Assembly (NCBI GenBank): GCA_963804865.1
Contig: CAWDSH010000026.1
Coordinates: 248,001-312,000 of the forward strand
Source of the DNA: CAVVEQ01 sp963804865
GTDB taxonomy: Bacteria; Chloroflexota; Anaerolineae; Anaerolineales; Anaerolineaceae
Direction: 5' to 3'
DNA length: 64,000 bases
Shown: piece by piece, positions 1-8,663 of the stretch
How positions within the stretch are numbered: the stretch's first letter is position 1
Layout: every line of letters begins with the position of its first letter
Notes under the pieces: model-generated
What the model saw: the letters and a program-made list of their open reading frames with translations, nothing else
The model's database searches: none
Told to the model about the DNA's origin: nothing
Program-made: the position numbers and the translations under genes

Positions 1-1191
1 TTCCTGGCCTTTCCAGCGGGCGGTATACGGCCAGAGGTTGGAACCGCAAATCCCGCCGCCGAGATCGGAAGCGATCTGCAGGTCGGCGCGCTGCGGGAAG
101 AAGCTGTAATTGGCTAAAACAAACACCTGGGAGGAATATTCCAACGAGAGGGTGAGCGCCTGCGCAAACATCTCGCGGCGTTCTTCCATGCTGGAATAGG
201 TATTGTTGGCCAAATCCCTGGCAAGCTGTTCAAGCTCTTCATCGGGGTGGAAGGCTTCTTCTGCGGTGGTTGTGGCAGCCTGCGAGGTATAGAAATCGCG
301 GAAGAAGTTGCCGGCATTGCGCACGACGGATTGATAACCGCCGCCGCCGGTGTACCAGTGCCATTCGCCTTCAGCGGTCACGCTCTGCTGCCAGATGGGA
401 GCCAGCTCGTCGCGCGTACGCACCTGGCGATCGACGGTGAAGCCCATCTTCTCCATCTGGTCGGCAAAATAGTTGCCGATGGTTTCACGTTCATCCTCCG
501 AACGGATGAGACCGATCAGGACGACCGGCTTGCCGTTGAAGGTCCATTTTCCATCGACCTTGACGGCGCCCATGCCTTCCATCTCAGCACTGATTATGCT
601 CTCCGCTTTTTCGAAATCGTAGGCGTATTTCTTCTCAAGCGGGCGGATTAAATCGGCATACAGGGCGTAATCGGGGTACGCCTGGATCAAGACGACGGTC
701 TTGGGAGCGCCCAGACCGCCCACGGCTTCCTGCACCAGGTACTCGCGATCGATCATCCAGTTGGTGGCTTCGCGGATTTTGGCGTTGCTGAAGGGGTTGA
801 GGCGGCCGTCGTTGAAGGTCGGACCGGTGACATTATAGGTCATGTAGTCCATCGATCCGTAGGCATTGGTGTACGTCAGGTTGGGATCGGAAGCGACCGT
901 TTGGAAGGCATCCGGATCATCCACGAAATACGAATAGATATCCAGCGCACCCGCCTGGATCTGGGCTATGGCGTTGGGAGCCTCATCGACGGAGGTGAAG
1001 ATGATCTCATCCATCCAGCCGCCCGTACGGGTGGTAGCCGGCTTTTCCGTGGGAACGACTTCCTGCGGTACTTCGGTGGGTTCTTCACCCTGCGCCGGAA
1101 CCTCCGTTGGCGCAGACTTACCGCAAGCCGAAAGAATCAAGCTGAAAGTTACAAGGTACACAAGCAATTGTGCAAGTTTGGAACAACTCAT
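1..1191 (-). CDS. ABC transporter solute-binding lipoprotein, family 5 (partial, runs off left edge)
   Basis: The frame is open from an ATG at 1189-1191 down to base 1 with no stop, so about 397 N-terminal residues are visible and the C-terminus lies outside the window. A hydrophobic signal ends in a lipobox LSAC (Cys23), followed by a Glu/Pro/Thr-rich linker. The body carries the family 5 feature of a region reading NAKIREATNWMIDREYLVQ, the place where peptide/nickel/sugar-binding proteins have the Arg-x-Ala-x-x-x-x-Ile-Asp-Arg motif. AGGAG lies six bases before the ATG. The family binds oligopeptides or other small solutes outside the membrane for an ABC importer; the partners are not in view here. 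The substrate cannot be told. Confidence 0.82.
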   Translation of the reverse strand, partial: MSCSKLAQLLVYLVTFSLILSACGKSAPTEVPAQGEEPTEVPQEVVPTEKPATTRTGGWMDEIIFTSVDEAPNAIAQIQAGALDIYSYFVDDPDAFQTVASDPNLTYTNAYGSMDYMTYNVTGPTFNDGRLNPFSNAKIREATNWMIDREYLVQEAVGGLGAPKTVVLIQAYPDYALYADLIRPLEKKYAYDFEKAESIISAEMEGMGAVKVDGKWTFNGKPVVLIGLIRSEDERETIGNYFADQMEKMGFTVDRQVRTRDELAPIWQQSVTAEGEWHWYTGGGGYQSVVRNAGNFFRDFYTSQAATTTAEEAFHPDEELEQLARDLANNTYSSMEERREMFAQALTLSLEYSSQVFVLANYSFFPQRADLQIASDLGGGICGSNLWPYTARWKGQE

Positions 1192-1355
1192 TTCATACTC
1201 CTTTATATTTTTGGGAATAAGCGGACGTTCTACTTCAGGAGATCAACTCTTATCGATATCAACCTCCTTCCTGCATCCACGGGTCAAAGAAAAATCACAG
1301 GATAGCAAAAACCCCACCTTATCTGGAAAGAATGACTTTCAATCCAAGAATAGAT

Positions 1356-1389
1356 AAAAAAAACCCCCTGCGCATGGTTCGGCAGGGGG
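1356..1389 (-). terminator. Rho-independent terminator of the propeller lipoprotein gene
   Basis: On the minus strand an 8-bp G/C stem (CCCCCTGC / GCAGGGGG, arms 1382-1389 and 1364-1371) with a 10-base loop is followed directly by eight T (A run 1356-1363 on the plus strand). It lies about 100 bases after the stop of the 1497-3374 gene and before the next minus-strand gene, so it should end that transcript. Confidence 0.75.
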
Positions 1390-1496
1390 ATATCTGTATC
1401 GGGCAATCAACCAGATTTGACTAGGTCAATCGGCTACAAATTTGGTAGGTGCCCTATGAACAGGTTCGTGGATATTGATAAACCAACCAGGTCGTT

Positions 1497-3374
1497 TTAT
1501 TCCAGATACAAAGAATAGGGTGGTGAATTGAAAATCTTGAACTGACCATCCGACTGTTTGACGACCATGTACTCGAAATCGTTCCGCCAATCACAATATT
1601 CGGTCAAAGGCGCATCGTTGCAGGGCGGCCACATGGCAGGCGTGCCATCCGGATTGGCGAACTGAACCTTGAAGAGAAATGTATCTGGCTGAATTTGTGA
1701 TTGATAGGTCACCTCCAGCAGAGGCAGGCAGGGAAAATCCGGATCCTGGCACAGGTTTTCGAGGATGGCTGACACATCTTCCAGATCCACACCAGGGAGT
1801 ATTTCGGAAAGGTTTTCCGGAAGGAAATATTCATCATTCGGGCTGATCATCTTTGCGGCGCTGCTGTAATCCGCCGCGGATAAAAGGTCAAGGTAAGTCA
1901 CAAGAGCCTGTTGGGCAGCCTGCTGTTCCCTGACCGGAAATCCAAGCTGGGCATAATCACCCGTCCATCCCCAATTTACCACTCTTTTTTGATCCGGGGA
2001 GACCATCAGGTATTCAGTGGCCTGCAGCTGGTTTCGGGCTAGCGGGGGAAGGGTGAACTCCTGCCAGGTGGATGTATCCCATGCGCTGAAGTTTCTAATG
2101 TATTCAGGGTACTCGAAATTTTTATTAAAACCGAAGGTGAACAACAAGCTGCCATCCGGGCTGAAAGCGTATGCTGAAAGCGGCCACAGCTCGTAATCGG
2201 CAGGTTTCAAATCAGCGAGGATTTTTCCATTGCTGATATCAATAACCGCAAAACCCTTGCCGTTTGTATTCTTGTGATTCGTAAGGAGTAGTGCGCGGCT
2301 ATCCGGGGTGAACGAAAATTTAATATCTGAGAACCCTTTCACGCCGGGGGTGATGACTTGTAAGCGATTGCCGGATTTCAGATCGTAGATATGGAACACA
2401 ATATTTTCCCAGTCTTCCAGGACAGCCAGCTTGGTGCTGTCCGGACTGACGGCAAAGCGCACACCTGGATAACCGGCTACCGCCCGGGATGAAGGATTGA
2501 CCAGGTCCCACCACTTGACCTGCTGGCTTCCAGTGCACGCCTGATAGTAACGCGTCACCAGATAATGCCCGTCGGGACTGATCCCCAAATGAACTTCGGT
2601 GCAGTTGATGATATCCGGATGGATCTCCCCCAGCTCTTCGCCGCTGGCCACGTCCCAGATGCGGATGGAATTATCGGAGTAATTGATCCTCTTGAAATAG
2701 AAAACACTTGTATAAAGCTTGCTGCCGTCCGGGGAAAATACCAGGCTCACAGCTGCAGAGGCAAAGCTTTTTAATTCATGGGTGATCTCACCCGTGGATG
2801 TATCCACCAGCCAGACGCGCGGTTCCGTGCAGGACGTTTCAGGTGAGCCATAATAGGCGATGGGAGTGTGACAACCGGCGAGCGCCAGGACGCTGCCATC
2901 GGGGCTGAACTGCATGACTTCAACGATGGTTGTTAAGGCTTCGAGCTCGAACAATTTTCTTCCGGTCTCCATATCCAGAATCGCGACCAAGGGCAGAGCA
3001 CAAACGGAGGTGTTCTCGGTGTCGCGATAACAGCCCCAAACCGCCATTAAGCGTGCATCAGGGCTTACCACCCTTGTTTTTGTTTCAGTATCCAAACCTG
3101 CATCAAGCCAGCCCGCGCGGACAACCTGCAGATTGGAAAGCGTGTCCTTTGCGATGACTTCCGGCAGTGGGGGAAGCGTTGCCGTAGGTGAGGGTGAAGG
3201 AATTGATGTTGGGGCAAGCGTGGGAGCTGCAGGCAGAGTGGCAGTGGGTACGTTTGTGGTCGTGGATTGCTGCGACGGCACTTCATCCATGACAGTTCCG
3301 GGATTACCTCCACAAGCCACAAGAACAACGCACGTAACCAGCAGGACAAAAACAGACCGGGGGGAAGGTTTCAT
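1497..3374 (-). CDS. Lipoprotein with WD40-like beta-propeller repeats
   Basis: The 625-residue protein starts with a signal peptide and lipobox LVAC (Cys21), then a low-complexity Thr/Pro/Ser linker to about residue 70. From about residue 90 to 470 it has repeated blades with the FSPDGS or ISPDGH signature seen at least six times, alternating with W-D/I-D dipeptides, typical of a seven-bladed propeller. The last ~150 residues form a separate domain with several cysteines (LCQDPDFPCLP, PPCNDAPLTEYCDW) that I do not recognise. It should be a lipid-anchored extracytoplasmic protein, probably a binding or scaffold module. It stands alone between two hairpins. Function unknown; the fold call is firm. 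Confidence 0.8.
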   Translation of the reverse strand: MKPSPRSVFVLLVTCVVLVACGGNPGTVMDEVPSQQSTTTNVPTATLPAAPTLAPTSIPSPSPTATLPPLPEVIAKDTLSNLQVVRAGWLDAGLDTETKTRVVSPDARLMAVWGCYRDTENTSVCALPLVAILDMETGRKLFELEALTTIVEVMQFSPDGSVLALAGCHTPIAYYGSPETSCTEPRVWLVDTSTGEITHELKSFASAAVSLVFSPDGSKLYTSVFYFKRINYSDNSIRIWDVASGEELGEIHPDIINCTEVHLGISPDGHYLVTRYYQACTGSQQVKWWDLVNPSSRAVAGYPGVRFAVSPDSTKLAVLEDWENIVFHIYDLKSGNRLQVITPGVKGFSDIKFSFTPDSRALLLTNHKNTNGKGFAVIDISNGKILADLKPADYELWPLSAYAFSPDGSLLFTFGFNKNFEYPEYIRNFSAWDTSTWQEFTLPPLARNQLQATEYLMVSPDQKRVVNWGWTGDYAQLGFPVREQQAAQQALVTYLDLLSAADYSSAAKMISPNDEYFLPENLSEILPGVDLEDVSAILENLCQDPDFPCLPLLEVTYQSQIQPDTFLFKVQFANPDGTPAMWPPCNDAPLTEYCDWRNDFEYMVVKQSDGQFKIFNSPPYSLYLE

Positions 3375-3452
3375 GATGCACCTTTATTTTCAAATATGAT
3401 AAATTTTACTATATTTATCAAATTAAAACATTCTTATGAACAATGTTAAATA

Positions 3453-3481
3453 TAAGGAGCGACCGGACAGGTCGCTCCTTA
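3453..3481. terminator. Perfect 12-bp inverted repeat, probable terminator
   Basis: TAAGGAGCGACC and its exact complement flank the loop GGACA. It lies 20 bases beyond the stop of the minus-strand gene ending at 3502. The following minus-strand bases are AT-rich but have no long T run, so it may be a weak terminator or an mRNA end-stabilising hairpin. Confidence 0.55.
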
Positions 3482-3501
3482 ATAAATTCATTTCTTTATG
3501 A

Positions 3502-4081
3502 TCAATCTTTCAACTCACCGCTATCCAGCATTTTAATGATGCGCTCGAGGTAAGTCTTATCCCGGTTGGGAAGCTCGGGGATGATGCGCGAGGCTTCCTC
3601 GAAGAAATGCCGTCGTGCCGCGGCCTTTCTTCTGCCCTTCGGCGGTATGCATATCCAGCGCATATTCCGGGATGACCGGCAGGGCTTTGCCCAGCTCGCC
3701 GGCATGGCTGATCCAGTTGATCATCTCATCAGAAGAGCGGTCTTTTTTACACATGCACAGGTAGCGCACGGCGTGGACCGCGTAAAGCTTGCGCTCGCCG
3801 ACCGAGCGGTCACAGGCGGCGGTCATCTCATACAGGCTCTGGATGAGCACGGGCGCCATGGGCTCACCCATGCAGATATCTTCCACCGAGATCACTTTCA
3901 GGCGCTGCCAAAGGTAATCTTCGAGCGCCGGGCTGGTGATGATCATTTCATACGCCAGCAGGGCGGCGTTCTCGGTATTGCCGCGGCGGATCTCCTTCTG
4001 CAGCGCCGAGATGACATGATCAGCCTGGAAACCGTTAAAGGTCTTGACATCAACCCAGGGATCGCGGGCGAGATGGGACAT
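3502..4081 (-). CDS. Stand-alone protein resembling the C-terminal domain of RarA/MgsA (frameshifted)
   Basis: Two overlapping frames join near 3610 in a GGCACGACGGC stretch: 4081 down to about 3610, then another frame to the TGA at 3502-3504. Joined, they give about 190 residues. The order VISALQKEIRRGNTENAA, then WQRLKVISVEDI, then a helix-rich part ending EYALDMHTAEGQKKGRG resembles the helical C-terminal region of the RarA/MgsA AAA ATPase (SALIKSIRG..., RRxxxxASEDIG). The AAA module itself is absent. It is the last gene of the nucleoside operon, three bases after the M20 gene. The role is unknown; the family resemblance is from memory and only moderately sure. Confidence 0.5.
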
Positions 4082-4083
4082 GG

Positions 4084-5313
4084 TTATTCTCCTTTAGGTA
4101 AATTAAGATAATCATGAATGATGCCGGCAAAGATGGCAAGTGTCGCAGGCAGGCTTTCGACCGCCACCCATTCATCCGGGGCGTGCGGATTGCCGCCGGT
4201 GGGTCCAAAGCCGCACAGGGTGGGGATGCCCGCGCCGATGAGCATGTAGCCTTCGTTGGCAGGCCCTGCACCGGCAGCAGACCAGCGCCTGCCCAGCACC
4301 GCTTCGGTGTAATCCTGCGCCAGCACGGCGAGAGGGTGATCCAAAGGGATGGCGGCGCCGGGAGTATCCACGGTGATCTTCATTTCAATGGAAATGCGCG
4401 GACGCTCCTTTATGACAGTGGATATCAGCTCTTGAATGCGTTCAAGCACTGGTTTGGATGACTGCCCGGGCAGCAGGCGGATATCGACCACGGCGGTCGC
4501 CGAATCGGGGACGATGCTGGGGAAGCTGCCACCATGGAAAGATCATACCGGGGGTGATGGTGAAGCCCAGGTGCTCAAAACCGGGCGGGGGAGCAGCAGG
4601 TATCTTCAGCGATTCGAGTCTCAACAAAAGATCAGCCAGTGCCATGACCGCGTTGGCACCCATCGAGTGGTTATGCCATTCCGCCAGCCCGGCATGCACC
4701 GATTGCCCGTGCGCGGTCAATTCCAGGCGCAACAAGCCCGCGATGACCGATGCAGACGATATCGCTGGTGTAGGCATAGATCGCGCCTTTGGCGTTCAGC
4801 GCGCCTGTATCGAGCAGGTGGCGGACACCCAGTTTGCTTTGCGCACCGGATTCTTCATCCACCACGCCGGCGACAATCAGCCTGCTGCCGGGAGGGATCG
4901 ATCAAATTCAACTCCCGCAAGAGGGCCAGCGTGTAAAGTCCGCAGGCAATGCCGGCCTTGTTATCGGCTGCACCGCGCCCGATGATCCTACCTTCCTTCA
5001 GATTGGCAGCAAAAGGTGGGCTGGACCAGCTTGCCGGGTCACCCTCCGCCACGGTGTCCATGTGACCGATGAGGGCAAATGCGTCCGGCCCGCCCCCGTA
5101 GCTGACCAGCACGTTAGGGCGATCCTCCTGCAACGCAATAAGGCGGGACACCAGACCCAGCCGGTGGGCTTCCGCCTGAATGCGGGCAGCCAGGGGTGCT
5201 TCCGGATCGCGCCCATTGACGGTGGGGATGCGCACCAGGTCGCGAAGGAATGCGCCAAGCTCAGCGTCGTACTTGCGGGCAGCGGAGAGCAGGGCGGGGA
5301 TATCCGCGATCAC
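4084..5313 (-). CDS. M20-family metallopeptidase/deacylase (frameshifted)
   Basis: A zinc hydrolase of the ArgE/DapE/carboxypeptidase G2 type, about 410 residues when four frames are joined (shifts near 4860, 4750 and 4490). Visible motifs in order: IGHMDTVAEGD (metal-binding His and catalytic Asp), GRGAADNKAG (bridging Asp), VDEESGAQSK (catalytic Glu and metal Glu) and, near the end, PTGGNPHAPDEW with the last metal His. The start is a GTG at 5311-5313 that overlaps the TGA of the nucleoside hydrolase (GTGA), so the two are translationally coupled. Members cleave an amide bond of an acylated amino acid or small peptide. Its place in a nucleoside operon suggests a substrate linked to that pathway, but this is not shown. 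Confidence 0.78.
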
Positions 5314-6236
5314 TTCAGGCCATTCTTCATCAATTCGATGAAACGTTTCATATCCACAGAAACAATGATCTCGGTGTTGGGCGGTTTCTGGGTAAAGCCG
5401 AACCAATCCACCACGGTTTGTCCGCGGGTCAGGGTGCCATGCAATTCGATGGCAACATATTTTTTCTCGGACTTCAACACGATACCCGGTTCCACCGCGG
5501 CAGCCAGCGCCAGCCCATCAGGGGCGAAAAGCATGTCCTGACCCAGGAATTCCTTGATGAATTTCATGATCTTCTGATTGGTATCGTGGAAGAATTTCGC
5601 GCGGGGCGTGCCCAGGTTGAAAAAGCCATCCAGGATATCACGGGTGAAGACATGTGCCAGCGTGGTCTCCCAGGAGAGCAGGGTAAGCATCGGCCAGGAT
5701 GAGAACACGATGTGAGCCGCCTCGGGATCGGTAAAGATGTTGAACTCCGCGGTGATACTGCCGGCGTTCCCTTTGCTTTCAATGGCGCCGCCCATGATCA
5801 CCAGCCGCTTGAATTTTTTCGGCAGGTCGGGGTCGATGCCGAGCGCGGTCGCCAGGTTGGTGAGAGGTCCGATGGCAGCCAGGGTGAGCTCGCCGGGGTT
5901 TTCATTGGCCAGGCGCACCAGGGCATGCACAGCGTGCTCGGGCTGCACCTTTTTCCTGGAAGCAGGAATGCCACAATCACCCAGCCCGTCGGTGCCGTGC
6001 ACGTAATCAGCGCTTACAGATTTGCTGATCAGGGGGCGATCACACCCGCGGTAGACTGGCACATCCTTGCCGGCGACATCCAGTATCTTTAGCGCGTTGG
6101 CGGTGGTGAGATCCACCCCCACATTGCCGTTCACGGTGGTGATGGCTTCAACCTTCACATCCGGATGCGCCAGTGCCAGCAGGATGGCGTGGGCATCGTC
6201 CACGCCGGGATCGGTATCGATAATAAGTCTGTTCAT
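5310..6236 (-). CDS. Inosine/uridine-type nucleoside hydrolase
   Basis: Hydrolyses the N-glycosidic bond of ribonucleosides to base plus ribose. The N-terminus has the diagnostic calcium-binding signature DTDPGVDDAHA (residues ~7-17), followed by NGNVGVDLTTANALKIL. Further along are AAIGPLTNLA and VIMGGAIESKGNAG, and AEFNIFTDPEAAHIV supplies further metal and ribose ligands. At 308 residues it has the usual family length. AAAGGAT precedes the ATG by seven bases. It lies 12 bases after the amidohydrolase and overlaps the M20 start by four bases, so it is inside a tight operon with a ribokinase, which would phosphorylate the released ribose. A second, divergent nucleoside hydrolase lies at 15568-16497. 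Confidence 0.93.
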   Translation of the reverse strand: MNRLIIDTDPGVDDAHAILLALAHPDVKVEAITTVNGNVGVDLTTANALKILDVAGKDVPVYRGCDRPLISKSVSADYVHGTDGLGDCGIPASRKKVQPEHAVHALVRLANENPGELTLAAIGPLTNLATALGIDPDLPKKFKRLVIMGGAIESKGNAGSITAEFNIFTDPEAAHIVFSSWPMLTLLSWETTLAHVFTRDILDGFFNLGTPRAKFFHDTNQKIMKFIKEFLGQDMLFAPDGLALAAAVEPGIVLKSEKKYVAIELHGTLTRGQTVVDWFGFTQKPPNTEIIVSVDMKRFIELMKNGLK

Positions 6237-6248
6237 TGTGGGTATCCT

Positions 6249-7576
6249 TTATTTTTTGATGCGTTTCATCAGCTCGCTGTGCTGTTTTTCGAGCTCGCTG
6301 CGCGCGGCGTTGAAATCCACGGTCAGCCAGCGGTTATCGCGGAAGAGCCAGCGCCCGTTCACCATCACATCGCGAACATGCTGCCCGGTGACCGAGTAGA
6401 CCAGCGCGGTGTAAATATCCTGGCCGCCGAGAGGTGACCAGCCGATCTCGTCATGATCGAGGGCGATCAGGTCGGCTTTTTTGCCCACCTCCAGTGAGCC
6501 GATCTCCTTTTCCAGGCCGAGCGCGCGTGCCCCGCCCAGGGTGGCCATTTCCAGGATAGTAGCGGGTGGGGATGGCAGCCGCGTCGCGGTTGAGCAGCGC
6601 CATCAGCTTGCCGGTGAGCGCCATTTCCTTGAACATGTCGTAACTGTTGTTGTTGGTGACGTTATCGGTGCCCAGCGCAACGTTGATACCCGCAGCGCGG
6701 ATCTCGACCAGCGGCGGGATGCCCGCGGCGTTGCGCATGCCCGAGGAGGGGGCAAAGACCACGCTGAAGGGTGTGCCGGCAACGGTGGCGAAATCCGCCG
6801 GCTGAAGGGTGATGCTGTGCGCGGCCAGGATGGGGCGTTCCAGAAATCCCATCAGCTTGAGCTGCTGGATGGCGGAATGGCCGTATTTTTTCTGGCAGTA
6901 GACTTCCTCTTCATCGCCGGTGCCGAAATGGGTGTGAAAACCGGTATTGTATTTTTTCGCCAGTTCCAGTTCGAGCTGCATGGCGATCTCACTGTTATCC
7001 ACGAAGAAGGCATGCGGTCCCACCCAGCCATAGAGCAGCGGGTCACCGCTCAGACTTTCGAGGAAGGCAGTGGCAGCGGCCAGCTCACGCTGGCGGGCGT
7101 CCTCCTTGCCCAGCTCGACAATGCCGTAGGCCAGCGGCGGCACGCAGGCCGCTGCTGCGCACTTCGGGGACGATGTGGTCCATCCAGAAATACTGGTCGG
7201 CGAAGCAGGTGGTGCCGGTGCGGATCATCTCGGCGCAGGAGACCGCCACGGCGCCGGGGAGCATCTCGGGATCCATCTCCAGCTCCAGCACGCGGATGGT
7301 GTTGTACCAGCCTTCCATGGTGAAGAGGGTGTGCCCTTCCACGTGACCGCGGAAGAGGGTCATGGGGGTATGGGTGTGGGCATTGATCAAACCCGGCATC
7401 ACCACGCGGTTCTTCAATGCGACCGTTTCATCAAATTTCCTGCGGCTGTCGAGATCCTTTTGCAGACCCATTTCGATGATGCGGTCATCCTCGATGACCA
7501 GGTAACCTTCCTTCAGGATGGTGTCTTTTTTATCGAGAGCGACAACCAGGTCGCTTTTTACCAGTAAACTGCTCAT
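6249..7576 (-). CDS. Amidohydrolase, adenosine/S-adenosylhomocysteine deaminase-like (frameshifted)
   Basis: Three pieces in different frames (7576 to ~7130, ~7130 to ~6560, ~6560 to 6249) join into about 440 residues of a TRZ/ATZ/MtaD-type metal-dependent deaminase. Seen: GLINAHTHTPMTLFRG with the first metal HxH; FHTHFG in the middle piece; AAHSITL; GTDNVTNNNSYDMFKEM with the catalytic Asp; and a C-terminal ALGLEKEIGSLEVGKKADLIALD typical of the composite beta domain. Such enzymes deaminate adenosine, SAH, methylthioadenosine or related purines. The ATG at 7574-7576 overlaps the ribokinase TGA (ATGA). Its placement between a ribokinase and a nucleoside hydrolase supports a nucleoside or base deaminase. 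Each piece is well conserved, so the breaks look like indel errors. Confidence 0.82.
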
Positions 7577-8490
7577 CCCTGTTCCTCCAGTAATTTCAAT
7601 AATTCGTCGCGGCGGGGCATGGAGGGCATGGCGCCTTTGCGGGTGGTGGCCAGCGCGCCGGCTGCTGCACCCCAGCGGACCGCTTCTTTCATGCTCAGAC
7701 CTTCCGATAAGGCGACCGCCAGCCCGCCGTTGAAGGCATCCCCGGCAGCGACGCTGTCGATGGGGGTGACCTTGAAGGGGGGCAGGAAACCCTTGCCTTC
7801 GGGAGAATCGTAATAAACGCCCTGCGCGCCCAGCTTGATGATGGCGGTGCCCACCCCGCGCTCGCGCAGGATAGCGGCGGCCCGCGCGGCTTCTTCCGAG
7901 TTGGTCGGCCTGAACCCAACCAGGATCTCGGTCTCGCCTTCGTTGGGGGTGATCACGTCCACCAAGCGATAGGCTTCAGCAGGTAACGGGACCGCCGGCG
8001 CGGGGTCGAAGATGACCTTCACGCCGCGATCATGAGCGATCTTCGCCAGCTCCAGGCTGGCAGCCAACGGCACTTCGATCTGAAGGCAAAGGACACTGAC
8101 GCCCTCCAGCGCAGCCTCTGCGCGCAGCACATCGCTGTGATCCAGCGCCATGTTCGCCCCGGAGATGACGATGATAGCGTTATCAGCTTTCTCATCCACG
8201 CAGATCACCGCTAGTCCGGTGCCTTTCAAAGGATCGGTCGCCACGCCACTGACATCCACGTTCTCGGCAGCGACGATCTTGAGCACTTCCGGGCCAAAGG
8301 CGTCCGTACCGACCCGGCCTATGAATTTCACCTGCGCGCCAAGCCGCGCGGCTGCCACGGCCTGGTTATCCCCTTTGCCGCCGGGGACGGTGATAAACGA
8401 GGAGCCGAACAGGGTCTCGCCCATGGCGGGGAGATGGGGAACGTAGGTGGTGAGATCCATATTGATGCTGCCGAACACCATGACGCTCAT
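7573..8490 (-). CDS. Ribokinase-like PfkB sugar kinase
   Basis: A cytoplasmic ATP-dependent kinase that would turn ribose released by the nucleoside hydrolase into ribose 5-phosphate. N-terminal SINMDLTTYVPHLPAMGET and VPGGKGDNQAVAAARLG are ribokinase signatures (sugar-binding Asn/Asp and the GGKGxNQA loop). FDPAPAVPLP and ITPNEGETEILVG lie in the middle, and DSVAAGDAFNGGLA near the end holds the catalytic Asp (AAGD in place of GAGD). I chose the ATG at 8488-8490 because AGAGGTG lies six bases upstream; an in-frame ATG 18 bases earlier has no such site. It is the first gene of the five-gene operon running to 3502. Confidence 0.9.
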   Translation of the reverse strand: MSVMVFGSINMDLTTYVPHLPAMGETLFGSSFITVPGGKGDNQAVAAARLGAQVKFIGRVGTDAFGPEVLKIVAAENVDVSGVATDPLKGTGLAVICVDEKADNAIIVISGANMALDHSDVLRAEAALEGVSVLCLQIEVPLAASLELAKIAHDRGVKVIFDPAPAVPLPAEAYRLVDVITPNEGETEILVGFRPTNSEEAARAAAILRERGVGTAIIKLGAQGVYYDSPEGKGFLPPFKVTPIDSVAAGDAFNGGLAVALSEGLSMKEAVRWGAAAGALATTRKGAMPSMPRRDELLKLLEEQG

Positions 8491-8557
8491 ATTCGCACCT
8501 CTATTCAAATGATCCAGAGCAAACCTGGGAAGTTGTGGTCAATGGCCATGCTACAAT

Positions 8558-8563
8558 ATTATA
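8558..8563 (-). promoter_or_regulatory. Possible -10 box of the ribokinase operon
   Basis: TATAAT on the minus strand, about 68 bases before the ribokinase start in the divergent gap with the 8664 gene. No good -35 hexamer is seen at 16-18 bases, so support is limited. Confidence 0.3.
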
Positions 8564-8663
8564 CAATCAGGATGCAACGTCATTGAACCCAATACCTGGT
8601 AGGCGTGAATGATAATAGCGGGAGCAATAATGACTCATATGCATCGAACCCATGGAGGATAAG

